From NCBI GenBank assembly GCA_963832725.1, contig CAWHVG010000001.1, positions 806,001 through 870,000 of the forward strand: 64,000 bases of DNA, given 5' to 3'. The notes under the pieces were generated by a model. It searched no databases. It had not been told where the DNA came from and saw nothing but the letters and a program-made list of their open reading frames with translations. Shown here piece after piece: positions 28,183 to 35,957 of this stretch. The stretch's first letter is position 1. The number at the start of each line of letters is the position of its first letter. The DNA comes from JAEZBP01 sp963832725. Lineage in GTDB: Bacteria; Myxococcota_A; Polyangia; Polyangiales; Sandaracinaceae. The translations under genes were made by a program, and so were the position numbers.

Positions 28183-28369
28183 GCGCCCGGACCCGCCGAG
28201 GCGCAGCCTCGGTCTCGTTCGCAAGACGCCGCGCCCCGGATCGGCGCTCGCTCCACACGACACCGCGCGCCGTCTGGGCCCGCAGCCTGTGTGCCCACCG
28301 AAGGGAGACCTGCGTCGACGCGGAGCGCCGATCCGGTGCGACGCCCTCCGAGGCAGCAACGCGGACCGC

Positions 28370-28894
28370 TCAGGGGCAAGCCGACATCGGGGCCACGCAG
28401 GATGCGCCGATATGCAAGCAGTAGTAGCCGGTCGCGCAAGGGCAGACGTGCTGGCCGGCGGGGCAGTGCGGCGTGCCGGCGTCCGCAGCGCCGGGGCCCG
28501 CATCCCGACCACCCGGGCCCGCGTCCGCGGTGGCGCCCGCGTCGGCCGGAGCCCCCGCGTCGACGCCAGCGTCTCCGGTGCCGGAGTCCGGCGCGTCGCC
28601 CGCGTCCGTCGTGCTCGCGTCCGCCGTGCCCGCGTCATGCATCGCGCCGGAGTCGGGTGACATGCCGGAGTCGTGCATCGCGCCGGAGTCGGGTGACATG
28701 CCGGAGTCGTGCATCGCGCCGGAGTCGGGTGACATGCCGGAGTCGTGCGAGGTGGCGCCCGCGTCGCTCGCGCCCCCATCCTGTTGCCCAGGGGCGCCGC
28801 TGCACGCCGCGAACAGGAGCGTGGTCAGACAAGAGACCGCGAGCAGTCCCCACGACGTCCGAGGCCAGCTCGCAATACCCGACACGTTCTTCAT
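28370..28894 (-). CDS. Small lipoprotein with DAG-rich linker and 12-residue repeats
   Basis: The 174-residue product starts at ATG 28894 with GGAG nine bases upstream; another ATG lies five codons further up. The signal peptide ends in a lipobox (TTLLFAAC). The mature part is nearly all Asp, Ala, Gly and Ser: three tandem copies of DSGMSPDSGAMH, then DAGADAG-type linker, then a compact six-cysteine tail (HCPAGQHVCPCATGYYCLH). The linker style is characteristic of myxobacterial surface lipoproteins, so the tail is probably displayed away from the membrane. Function unknown. Confidence 0.85.
   Translation of the reverse strand: MKNVSGIASWPRTSWGLLAVSCLTTLLFAACSGAPGQQDGGASDAGATSHDSGMSPDSGAMHDSGMSPDSGAMHDSGMSPDSGAMHDAGTADASTTDAGDAPDSGTGDAGVDAGAPADAGATADAGPGGRDAGPGAADAGTPHCPAGQHVCPCATGYYCLHIGASCVAPMSACP
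28636..28750. repeat. 36-bp tandem repeats within a lipoprotein gene
   Basis: About three identical 36-bp units start at 28661, 28697 and 28733, preceded by a partial copy from 28636. They encode the 12-residue repeat DSGMSPDSGAMH. Exact nucleotide identity suggests recent expansion, so copy number may vary between strains. Confidence 0.9.
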
Positions 28895-29120
28895 GTTCGC
28901 TTTCTCCATTCGCACATCGACATCTGAGCCACGCAGCCTACGACCGCCCGCGCCAGCCGTACATCTTTCCTGATAGAAGGTCGAGACCTGTTCGCCGTCC
29001 GCGTCGAGCGAGTAGCGCTGGTGGGTCGAGTGAATCGCCGGCAGGCCGCGATCGATCAGGGTGCCCGATGGGCCCGCGTCGGCACGTTCGGGGCCCGAAA
29101 AAACGACGCTGGGCGCGCGA

Positions 29121-30065
29121 TCAGTGCACCAACGACGCGCCGGCTTCGCCCGCGAGCTGATAGAGCACGGCCATTCGCACGGCGAGCCCGGCCTCGACCT
29201 GATCGAGCACCACGCTCCGCGATCCGTCGGCCACGCTCGGCTCGATCTCGACGCCACGGTTCATCGGCCCCGGATGCATGATCAGCGCGTCCGGCGGCGC
29301 CGCCGCCAGCGTTCGCGGCCCGATGCCGAAGGTGCGGCTGTACTCGCGCATGCTCGGCAAGAGCGCGCCCTGGAGCCGCTCCTTCTGGATGCGCAGCACC
29401 ATGATTACGTTCGCGCCCTCGAGCGCGGGCTCCAGCCGGTCGAAGACCTCGACGCCGAGGCTCTCCGCGAAGGGCGGCAAGAGCGTCCGCGGCCCCACCA
29501 CCCGCACCTTGGAGCCGAAGCGCGAGAGCAGAATCGCGTTGCTCCGCGCCACCCGCGAGTGCGCGACGTCGCCGCAGATGGTCACCGTGAGCCCGGCGAG
29601 CGTGCCGAGCTTCTTGCGGATGGTGAACGCGTCGAGGAGCGCTTGGGTGGGGTGCTCGTGCTGTCCGTCGCCGGCGTTGACGATTGAGCAGCCGACGCGC
29701 TCGGACACGAAGTGCGGCGCGCCGCTCGCCGAGTGCCGCATGACCACCACGTCCGGGTGCATCGCCTCCAGCGTCCGCACCGTGTCGAGCAGCGTCTCGC
29801 CCTTGGTCACGCTGGACGTCGAGGTCGAGATGTTCACCACGTCGGCGCTCAGCCGCTTGCCCGCCAGCTCGAACGAGGTGCGCGTCCGCGTCGACGCCTC
29901 GTAGAAGAGGTTGATCACCGTCTTGCCGCGCAACGTCGGCACCTTGCGAACCGGCCTTCGCGAGACCTCGTAGAACGCCTCGGCGGCGTCGAGCACCTGC
30001 ACGATGTCCTGCGCGTCGAGCTCCTCGATCCCGAGCAGATGACGATGTCGAAAAGGACGGGTCAC
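29121..30065 (-). CDS. pyrB: Aspartate carbamoyltransferase catalytic subunit PyrB
   Basis: PyrB condenses carbamoyl phosphate with aspartate in the first committed step of pyrimidine synthesis. The 314-residue protein shows the carbamoyl-phosphate loop FYEASTRTRTSFELA, SSVTKGETLLDT, the MRHSASGAPHF region, NAGDGQHEHPTQALLD, the RVARSNAILL segment and the Asp-binding HPGPMNRGVE. The start is GTG 30065, overlapping the pyrR stop (GTGA), so the pair is translationally coupled. No pyrC or carA is seen next to it in the window; no regulatory subunit PyrI is present, consistent with class B/C enzymes. Confidence 0.95.
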   Translation of the reverse strand: MTRPFRHRHLLGIEELDAQDIVQVLDAAEAFYEVSRRPVRKVPTLRGKTVINLFYEASTRTRTSFELAGKRLSADVVNISTSTSSVTKGETLLDTVRTLEAMHPDVVVMRHSASGAPHFVSERVGCSIVNAGDGQHEHPTQALLDAFTIRKKLGTLAGLTVTICGDVAHSRVARSNAILLSRFGSKVRVVGPRTLLPPFAESLGVEVFDRLEPALEGANVIMVLRIQKERLQGALLPSMREYSRTFGIGPRTLAAAPPDALIMHPGPMNRGVEIEPSVADGSRSVVLDQVEAGLAVRMAVLYQLAGEAGASLVH

Positions 30066-30611
30066 GCGCCCTCCCCGCTCGGCGGCCGGAGCACCGCGCC
30101 CCCGTCCAGCTCGACCTCGAGCCGCGCGCCCTTCGGCAGGTCCACCGTCCGCGCCACGAAGTCCGGCGCCACCGGCAGCTCGCGACCGCCCCGATTGAAG
30201 AGGACCGCCAGCCACACCCGCCGCGGGCGACCGTAGTCGAGCAGGCAGTCGATGGCGGCCCGGACCGTGCGCCCCGTCTGCAGCACGTCGTCCACCAGCA
30301 CCACGTCGCGGCCGGTCACGGAGAACGCGATCGAGCTCGGCCCGATCTTCGGATTCCGGCAGCGCCGTCGCCGCGTCGTCGCGATAGAGCGCGATGTCGA
30401 TCGTCCCCAACGGGACCTTCAGCCCCTCGGCGGCTTCGATCTCCTCCGCCAACCGCGCCGCGACCGGGACGCCGCCGCGCCGGATGCCCACCAGCGCCAG
30501 GTCCTCGGCTCGCGCGCCGGAAGCGACCACGTCGTCCACGATGGTCACGGCCATCCGCCGCACGCTGCGCGCGAGGGTCTCGGCGTCCACGAGCAGCTCG
30601 TCGTCGGCCAC
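30062..30611 (-). CDS. pyrR: PyrR bifunctional pyrimidine regulator/uracil phosphoribosyltransferase (one-base frameshift)
   Basis: PyrR proteins bind pyr-operon mRNA in Gram-positives and carry uracil phosphoribosyltransferase activity. The N-terminal half (from GTG 30611) reads LVGIRRGGVPVAARLAEEI and GTIDIALYRDD. The C-terminal half in another frame has the PRPP loop VVLVDDVLQTGRTVRAAID and VWLAVLFNRGGRELPVAPDF. An extra base in a GGAATCC context near 30353-30358 breaks the frame; removing one A restores GGATCC and the expected ALPDPKIGPSSIAF join. The stop overlaps pyrB. I saw no obvious PyrR-binding or attenuator hairpin upstream of 30611. Confidence 0.88.
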
Positions 30612-30644
30612 GGCGCGCGTTCTACGCCCGGCGTAGGAAAGGGG

Positions 30645-31457
30645 TCAAGCCGTCTCGCGCACGGGCTCGGGAGGCGCCTGCGCGCTCGGCTCCATGCTCT
30701 GCCGCGTGTCCTGCATCGCCCGCTGGGCGACTTTGAAGAGCCGCTGCCCCGGCCGGTCGAGGTCGATGATGAGATAGAGCACGGCCGCGATCGCGGTGAC
30801 CATCATCGCCGTGGACAAGAGGTTGCGCGCCGCGGCCAGACCGGCGCCATAGCCGATCAGCCCCATCGCCAGCAGCGCCACCGCGTAGAGGGTCGCCACG
30901 ATGATCGTGGGGATGCGGTAGGCGAACACGGTGACGAGGCGCGTCTCGAAGAGATCGATCGTCTCGTTCAGCGAGGTCAGGAAGATCGCCACCGTCGGCG
31001 AGTCGGGGCGGGCACGCTCGACCTCGAGCGCGTGCTGCCACATCGAGGCGTGCAGCGCCTGCTCGCGGGCCAAGAGCGGCCTCAGATCCTTCGCGTGCGG
31101 CGCCTGGAGCAAGATGTCCGTGTACTCCTTCAGCTCGGCTCGAATCTCGCTCGACTGGGGCTCCGGCAGGTACGCCGCCCTCAGATAGGTGGTCCCGATG
31201 GCGTTGGCCTCGTCCACCACCAGCTCGCGGCGGGCCTGAAAGCGCGTCTCGCTCATCCCGAACGCAAACGCGAGCATCAGCCCCAGGACGCCGAGCAACC
31301 CGCCGAGCACGATCGACACATGATCCCGTTGCTCGGGGTTCACCCGGCCGCGCCACCAGCGACCCACGCGAAAGCCCACCTCGTGCACGAGCAGAAAGAC
31401 GATCACGCCGATCGCGAAGATCGGCATCGACGAGGGCTGCACGTTCATGCCCGACAT
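30645..31457 (-). CDS. DUF4239-family membrane protein
   Basis: The 270-residue product has two N-terminal helices (IFAIGVIVFLLVHEVGF and IVLGGLLGVLGLMLAFAF), a conserved soluble block with VVDEANAIGTTYLRAAYLP, and two C-terminal helices. This is the layout of the DUF4239 (bestrophin-like) family, whose biochemical role is not established. I place the start at ATG 31457 (GGAG five bases upstream); the frame remains open to 31685, but the extra part overlaps the divergent hemL region and is not protein-like. It is divergent from hemL. Confidence 0.8.
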   Translation of the reverse strand: MSGMNVQPSSMPIFAIGVIVFLLVHEVGFRVGRWWRGRVNPEQRDHVSIVLGGLLGVLGLMLAFAFGMSETRFQARRELVVDEANAIGTTYLRAAYLPEPQSSEIRAELKEYTDILLQAPHAKDLRPLLAREQALHASMWQHALEVERARPDSPTVAIFLTSLNETIDLFETRLVTVFAYRIPTIIVATLYAVALLAMGLIGYGAGLAAARNLLSTAMMVTAIAAVLYLIIDLDRPGQRLFKVAQRAMQDTRQSMEPSAQAPPEPVRETA

Positions 31458-31584
31458 CAGCGCTCCCGACCCGAGAGAGGTCTCGTGCGATCTCGAAGCA
31501 GCGGCCGTGCCGGCCGGAAGAGCCGGGCGGGATCGCACGGCGCCGCTTGCGACCGAGGGCGCTTGCCCCCACTCTCCGGGCGCC

Positions 31585-32868
31585 ATGAGCGACCCCGTCT
31601 CCCGTGAGCTCTTCGAGAAGGCCAAGCGCTGGATGCCCGGCGGCGTCAGCTCGCCGGTTCGCGCCTTCAAGGCGGTCGGCGGCACGCCCGTCTTCGTCGA
31701 CCACGCCGAGGGCCCCTACCTCTTCGGCGCCGACGGTACGCGCTACGTCGACTACGTCGGCTCCTGGGGCCCGGCCATCCTCGGCCACGCCCACCCGGAC
31801 GTGGTGAAGGCGGTGCAGGAGGCGGCGGCCAAGGGGAGCAGCTTCGGCGCGCCGACGGCGCAGGAGACCGAGCTGGCCGAGCTGGTGGCCTCCTTCTTCC
31901 CCTCCATCGAGATGATCCGCTTCGTCTCGAGCGGCACGGAGGCCGTGATGGGCGCGCTCCGGGCCGCCCGCGGGTTCACCGGCCGCGATCTCGTGGTGAA
32001 GCTCGAGGGCTGCTACCACGGCGGCGCCGACTACCTCTTGGTGAAGGCGGGCAGCGGCGCGGCGACCTTCGGCGTCCCGACCAGCGCCGGCGTGCCGGAG
32101 GCGATCGCCTCGACCACCCGCGTGGCGCCCTACAACGACGTGGCCGCGATCGAGGCCCTCTTCGTGGCCGAGGGCGAGAACATCGCGGCGCTGGTGCTCG
32201 AGCCGGTGGCCGGCAACATGGGCTGCGTCGCCCCCGAGCCGGGCTACCTGGAGGCCCTGCGCGAGCTGACCACCCGTCACGGCGTGCTGCTGGTGTTCGA
32301 CGAGGTGATGACCGGCTTCCGCGTGTCGCCCGGCGGAGCCCAGCAACGCTTCGGCGTCACCCCCGACCTGACCTGCCTCGGCAAGATCATCGGCGGAGGC
32401 CTGCCCATGGGCGCCTACGGCGGCCGCCGCGACATCATGGCGAAGGTCGCGCCCGACGGGCCGGTCTACCAAGCCGGGACGTTGAGCGGGAACCCGCTGG
32501 CCGTCGCCGCGGGGCTGACGACCCTCCGCCACCTGAAAGACGCGGGCGTCTACGATCGCCTCGAGGCGGCCTCGGCCCGGCTGGAGGCCTCTTTCCGCGC
32601 CGCCGTCGAGAAGAAGGGCGCCCCCGTCACCCTGCAGCGGGTCGGATCCATGCTCACGCCCTTCTTCCGCCGGGGCCCGGTGAAGCGCTGGGACGACGCG
32701 GCGCAGTGTGACACGGCGGCGTTCGGACGGTGGCACGCGGCCATGATCGAGCACGGTGTCCACTGGCCCCCGGCCCAGTTCGAGGCCGGCTTCGTCTCGC
32801 TGGCCCACGACGAAGATGCGCTGGCGGCGACCGAGCGTGCGTTCGAGCACTCCTTGGACGCCATCTAA
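31585..32868 (+). CDS. hemL: Glutamate-1-semialdehyde 2,1-aminomutase HemL
   Basis: HemL is a PLP-dependent enzyme making 5-aminolevulinate from glutamate-1-semialdehyde in the C5 heme pathway. The 427-residue protein starts MSDPVSRELFEKAKRWMPGG and shows the family blocks GGVSSPVRAFKAVGG, SSGTEAVMGALRAARGFTG, YHGGADYLLVKAGSGA, VFDEVMTGFR, the PLP-lysine loop CLGKIIGGGLPMGAYGG and YQAGTLSGNPLAVAAG. Length and motif order are complete. The ATG lies at 31585. The downstream ATP synthase genes have their own promoter. Confidence 0.96.
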   Translation: MSDPVSRELFEKAKRWMPGGVSSPVRAFKAVGGTPVFVDHAEGPYLFGADGTRYVDYVGSWGPAILGHAHPDVVKAVQEAAAKGSSFGAPTAQETELAELVASFFPSIEMIRFVSSGTEAVMGALRAARGFTGRDLVVKLEGCYHGGADYLLVKAGSGAATFGVPTSAGVPEAIASTTRVAPYNDVAAIEALFVAEGENIAALVLEPVAGNMGCVAPEPGYLEALRELTTRHGVLLVFDEVMTGFRVSPGGAQQRFGVTPDLTCLGKIIGGGLPMGAYGGRRDIMAKVAPDGPVYQAGTLSGNPLAVAAGLTTLRHLKDAGVYDRLEAASARLEASFRAAVEKKGAPVTLQRVGSMLTPFFRRGPVKRWDDAAQCDTAAFGRWHAAMIEHGVHWPPAQFEAGFVSLAHDEDALAATERAFEHSLDAI

Positions 32869-32920
32869 GCGACCGGAATCACCTGCTTTTCTGCTTGCGC
32901 TGGAGGCCCGGCGGGCGCGC

Positions 32921-32949
32921 TTGACCCCCCACGGGGGCCATGCTAAATG
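32921..32949 (+). promoter_or_regulatory. Probable promoter of the atpZ-atpI-atpB-atpE genes
   Basis: TTGACC (32921-32926), a 17-nt spacer, then TGC-TAAATG (-10 at 32944-32949) fits a sigma-70 promoter with an extended -10. The start point near 32956 would give a leader of about 48 nt to ATG 33004. The spacer contains CCCCC-AC-GGGGG, which may also act in hemL termination. Confidence 0.5.
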
Positions 32950-33003
32950 CCGCCGCGCTTCGGGCCCGAGGGGTTCACCACCCCCACCCACCGCGGTGTT
33001 TCG

Positions 33004-33238
33004 ATGTCGATGCTCGGCCCCGAAGAGAAGAAGCAACTCAAGCTCGCCACGCGTGCGAGCGCGGTCGGCCTCGAGAATCGTGCTGGCCACGCTCGTGGGC
33101 TACTTCGGGGGGCGCTGGCTCGACGGACGCTTCGACACGGCTCCCACGCTCACGTACCTCGGCCTCGGCCTCGGCTTGTTCGCCGCCGGCAACGCCCTCT
33201 GGACCATCGCGAAGAAGATCGACCTGGACCGCCTCTGA
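33004..33238 (+). CDS. AtpZ/AtpI-family protein (Fo-associated), one-base frameshift
   Basis: This small two-helix protein belongs to the AtpZ/AtpI family encoded upstream of ATP synthase operons and implicated in rotor-ring assembly or divalent-cation transport. The N-terminal part MLGPEEKKQLKLATRASAVG and the C-terminal part VLATLVGYFGGRWLDGRF plus LGLGLGLFAAGNALW lie in different frames. The sequence GAGAATCGTG at 33074-33081 has one A too many; GAGATCGTG restores SAVGLEIVLATLVGYF. The length is then about 77 residues. The stop overlaps the atpI start by one base (TGATG). Confidence 0.85.
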
Positions 33239-33630
33239 TGCTCGAACATCACACGCTCCGACGGATCACCCTGTACGTGGTGGGCGCGTCCGTCTTCCTG
33301 ACGGCGGTTACGACCGCCATCGGGGGGCTGTGGATGGGCTTGGGCGCGGCGGTCGGCGCTGCGCTGGCGGTGGCCAACTGGCTGGCCATGCGCTGGGTCG
33401 GCCACCGGATCCTCGTCGCCAACGACAAGGGGCGGATCGTCTACTCGACGCTGCTCGCGCTCAAGATGAGCGCGCTCTTGGCGATCACCTGGCTGATCTT
33501 GTCGACCGGAAAGGTCGACCCCACGGGCTTCACCATCGGGCTCAGCGGGCTGGTGCTGGGCGTCCTCGCGGGCGCCTTCCACACGGCCGCGGCGCCGGCC
33601 TCGCGGCCTACCGGCGAGGAGCAGGGCTGA
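33238..33630 (+). CDS. atpI: ATP synthase subunit I (AtpI)
   Basis: The 130-residue membrane protein has four hydrophobic helices, including ASVFLTAVTTAIGGLWMGLG and GAALAVANWLAMRWV, and fits the ATP synthase I family, which precedes atpB in many Fo operons and assists c-ring assembly. Start ATG 33238 overlaps the atpZ stop (TGATG), so the two are translationally coupled. atpB follows 115 nt later. Confidence 0.85.
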   Translation: MLEHHTLRRITLYVVGASVFLTAVTTAIGGLWMGLGAAVGAALAVANWLAMRWVGHRILVANDKGRIVYSTLLALKMSALLAITWLILSTGKVDPTGFTIGLSGLVLGVLAGAFHTAAAPASRPTGEEQG

Positions 33631-33745
33631 TGTTCTGCAATCGGCACACGACCCCGAGTCGCTCCTCGTCGACGATGCGACGCCTCTCGCTCCCCGGTTC
33701 GCACGACCGCGCGGCGGTCACCACTCTCGCCTCGGACTTCTGACC

Positions 33746-34567
33746 ATGGGCCACGGATCCTGGTTCAGCCATTTCTTCCCGACGTTCTACCAGAACGTCG
33801 TGAGCCTCATGCACGTCATGGGTTGGCCCTTCAACGATGAAGGCGAGACCTGGGGCATGCTGGGCGTGCACCACGACATCGCGCACGCGCAGAACCACGG
33901 CGCGCAGGCCCTGATCCACGTCGGGCTGGTGTTCATCGTGCTCGTCCTGTTGGCGGCCGTGACCTACCCGAAGATCAAGGCCACGCAGGACGCGCTCGTC
34001 CCGGACGAGAAGCTGACCCTGCGCACCTTCGTCGAGCTCCTCGTCGGCACCGCCTACGGGATGATGAAGGACATCATGGGCTCCAAGGCGGCGCGCTACT
34101 TCCTGCCGCTGATCGGCACCTGCGCGTTCTTCATCCTCTTCTCGAACTCGCTCGGCCTGGTGCCCGGCTTCTTGCCGCCCACGAGCTCGCTGCCCGTCAC
34201 GCTCTCGATGGCGCTCGTCATCTTCTTCGCGACCCACATCTACGGCGTGAAGGAGCACGGGATCAGCTACTTCAAGCACTTCCTCGGGCCGATCATCAAG
34301 TGGTACGCGCTGCCGCTGATGATCCTCTTCGTGGTGGTCGAGACCATCTCCCACCTGGTGCGCCCGATGTCGCTCGCCGTCCGGTTGATGGCGAACATGT
34401 TCGCGGATCACGCCGTGCTGGGCGTCTTCCTCGCGCTGGTCGCGTGGATCGTGCCCGTCCCGGTGCTGCTCTTGGGCTCGCTCGTGGTCGTGGTGCAGGC
34501 GCTCGTCTTCTGCATCCTGTCGACGGTCTACATCGCGATGGCGATCGAGCACACGGACGATCACTGA
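33746..34567 (+). CDS. atpB: ATP synthase Fo subunit a (AtpB)
   Basis: Subunit a forms the ion half-channels beside the c-ring in the inner membrane. The 273-residue protein is polytopic, and the essential arginine is in the HLVRPMSLAVRLMANMFADH segment. A histidine-rich periplasmic N-terminus (VHHDIAHAQNHGAQ) resembles other deltaproteobacterial AtpB proteins. NSLGLVPGFLPPTSSLPVTL matches the family. It is followed after 151 nt by atpE; no F1 genes, subunit b or subunit delta lie in the window. Confidence 0.95.
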   Translation: MGHGSWFSHFFPTFYQNVVSLMHVMGWPFNDEGETWGMLGVHHDIAHAQNHGAQALIHVGLVFIVLVLLAAVTYPKIKATQDALVPDEKLTLRTFVELLVGTAYGMMKDIMGSKAARYFLPLIGTCAFFILFSNSLGLVPGFLPPTSSLPVTLSMALVIFFATHIYGVKEHGISYFKHFLGPIIKWYALPLMILFVVVETISHLVRPMSLAVRLMANMFADHAVLGVFLALVAWIVPVPVLLLGSLVVVVQALVFCILSTVYIAMAIEHTDDH

Positions 34568-34653
34568 AGGTCACTGAAGCTTTTCGGGCGACCGGACGCC
34601 CTCGGTCACGAACAACACGTCGCTCTGGGTCCGGCGAGCCGGAGCAAATCGTT

Positions 34654-34695
34654 CCCCCAGAGGTCCACCTGGTTTTTTCTGGGGTGAGACCCCAG
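34654..34695 (+). promoter_or_regulatory. Competing hairpins between atpB and atpE
   Basis: The segment CTGGGG at 34679-34684 can pair either with CCCCAG upstream (34655-34660) or with CCCCAG downstream (34690-34695), so the two stems are mutually exclusive. The upstream arm can also form a small AGG/CCT hairpin followed by TTTTTT. The atpE ribosome-binding site (TAGGAG) lies right after. A role in setting the high c-subunit yield or in partial termination is inference. Confidence 0.35.
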
Positions 34696-34718
34696 ACCCC
34701 CGGATAGGAGACTCTCCC

Positions 34719-35033
34719 ATGAAGAAGAAGCTGCTTGCGCTCGCGTCGGCCGTCCCGACGCTCCTCGTCGCGTCCACCGCGTTCGCTCAGGACGTGGCGG
34801 CCGCCAACGAGTTCAGCGTGAACATGGCTGCGCGCATCGCGGCCGGCCTGGCCATCGGCATCGCGGCGTTCGGCGGCGCGCTCGGCCAGGGCCGCGCGGC
34901 GGCAGCCGCCCTCGAGGGCATCGCACGCAACCCGAACGCGTCGGGCAAGATCTTCGTGCCGATGATCCTCGGCCTCGCGCTCATCGAGTCGCTGGTCATC
35001 TACGCGCTCATCATCAGCTTCCAGCTCGTCTGA
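34719..35033 (+). CDS. atpE: ATP synthase Fo subunit c (AtpE)
   Basis: The rotor-ring subunit is 104 residues long. It has a cleavable-looking N-terminal leader (MKKKLLALASAVPTLLVAST then AFAQ), longer than classic c subunits. Helix 1 ends in the GGALGQGRAAAAALEGIARNP loop, and helix 2 carries the ion-binding glutamate in LALIESLVIYAL. The Gln in GQG together with E-S and Tyr five residues on partly matches known Na+-binding rings, though the usual Thr is Leu. The ribosome-binding site TAGGAG sits 8 nt before ATG 34719, and a strong terminator follows. Confidence 0.95.
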   Translation: MKKKLLALASAVPTLLVASTAFAQDVAAANEFSVNMAARIAAGLAIGIAAFGGALGQGRAAAAALEGIARNPNASGKIFVPMILGLALIESLVIYALIISFQLV

Positions 35034-35076
35034 GGCGTGTCGCGGCGCGGGTCCCCGATTCCCGCGCGCCATCCCG

Positions 35077-35118
35077 GCCCCCGCCGCGCTCGCGTCTTCG
35101 CGAGCGCCGGGGGCTTTG
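35077..35118 (+). terminator. Intrinsic terminator of the Fo operon
   Basis: A near-perfect inverted repeat at 35077-35114 forms a stem of 16 base pairs (GCCCCCG..GCGCTCGCG with CGCGAGCGC..CGGGGGC, one two-base bulge) closed by a TCTT loop and followed by TTTGT. It lies 44 nt after the atpE stop and before ccmE. It is the best terminator I found in the window. Confidence 0.8.
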
Positions 35119-35200
35119 TCATGCGACCCGACGGGGTGGTCAAATCGGCCCGACGGGTCCATATTGCTTGCTGGTGACCAGGCTCGAGCACCGTGGGTGA

Positions 35201-35767
35201 ATGATGGACGAGGACGAGCTTCTCGAAGAGATCCGCAACGGCGAGACGCCCGACGAGGCCCAGGAGGCCCCGGCCGTCGCGCCGGCGCCGCGGCGCGCCG
35301 CCAAGAAGCGGGGCGTGCCGGTCTGGGCCAAGATCGGCGTGGTCTTCGCGGTGCTCGGTGGCGGCGTCGCGTTCCTCCTCTCCGGGACGGGCGCGTCCGA
35401 AGCGTTCGTCTACTCGAAGATGGTCGACGAGGTGATGAGCTCGCCCGACCAGTTCGTGGGGCGGCCGCTGCGGGTCGAGGGACAGCTCCGCCAGGGCTCC
35501 ATCCGCTTCGTCGACGAGCCCTCCTGCGAGCACGACTTCATCCTCGAGAAGGACGACCAGGAGATGCCGGTCCGCTTCCCGCGCTGCGTCGTCCCGGACA
35601 CGTTCCGTGACGACATGCCGGTCAACGTCGTGGTGCAGGGCCGTCTCCAGCCGAACGGCACCTTCCTCGCCGACGAAGTGATCCCGCGCTGCCCGTCGAA
35701 GTACGACATGAACGAGCGCCAGCAGAACGGCGAGGCCATGCCGCACTCGATGCCGCCCCGCTCCTGA
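35201..35767 (+). CDS. ccmE: CcmE-type heme chaperone with a CxxxY motif
   Basis: The 188-residue protein has a charged cytoplasmic N-terminus, one membrane helix (KIGVVFAVLGGGVAFLLSG) and a periplasmic OB-fold domain (GRPLRVEGQLRQGSIRF, VNVVVQGRLQPNGTFLADEV) typical of CcmE, which ferries heme for cytochrome c maturation system I. In place of the usual heme-binding H-x3-Y, the sequence reads CPSKYDMN, giving C-x3-Y. This variant is known from archaea and Desulfovibrio (system I*). A His-Met tail (MPHSMPP) follows. No other ccm gene is in the window, and the terminator just upstream separates it from the atp genes. Confidence 0.85.
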   Translation: MMDEDELLEEIRNGETPDEAQEAPAVAPAPRRAAKKRGVPVWAKIGVVFAVLGGGVAFLLSGTGASEAFVYSKMVDEVMSSPDQFVGRPLRVEGQLRQGSIRFVDEPSCEHDFILEKDDQEMPVRFPRCVVPDTFRDDMPVNVVVQGRLQPNGTFLADEVIPRCPSKYDMNERQQNGEAMPHSMPPRS

Positions 35768-35957
35768 GCGCACGATCCGGCCATCCGAGGCGCGCGTCAC
35801 CGTCGTTCGCACGGCGCCTCGCCGCGAGCCTCGCCTCGATCGCGGGCTCGGTCCGATTCGGGCGACGAACCTCGAGCGGAGCATCCGCGCGCCCAGCCCG
35901 TTCCAGCTCGGGGGGCGCGTGCTCGTGTCGCTCGCGACGAGCCCGTGAGAGGCCGCG

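Noticed and set aside
28636..28750. A CRISPR array in the lipoprotein region
   Set aside because: The 36-bp units are contiguous, without spacers, and encode an in-frame 12-residue repeat.
32921..32949. The CCCCC-AC-GGGGG sequence as an hemL terminator
   Set aside because: The loop is only two bases and there is no T run after it; the overlapping -35/-10 arrangement is better supported.
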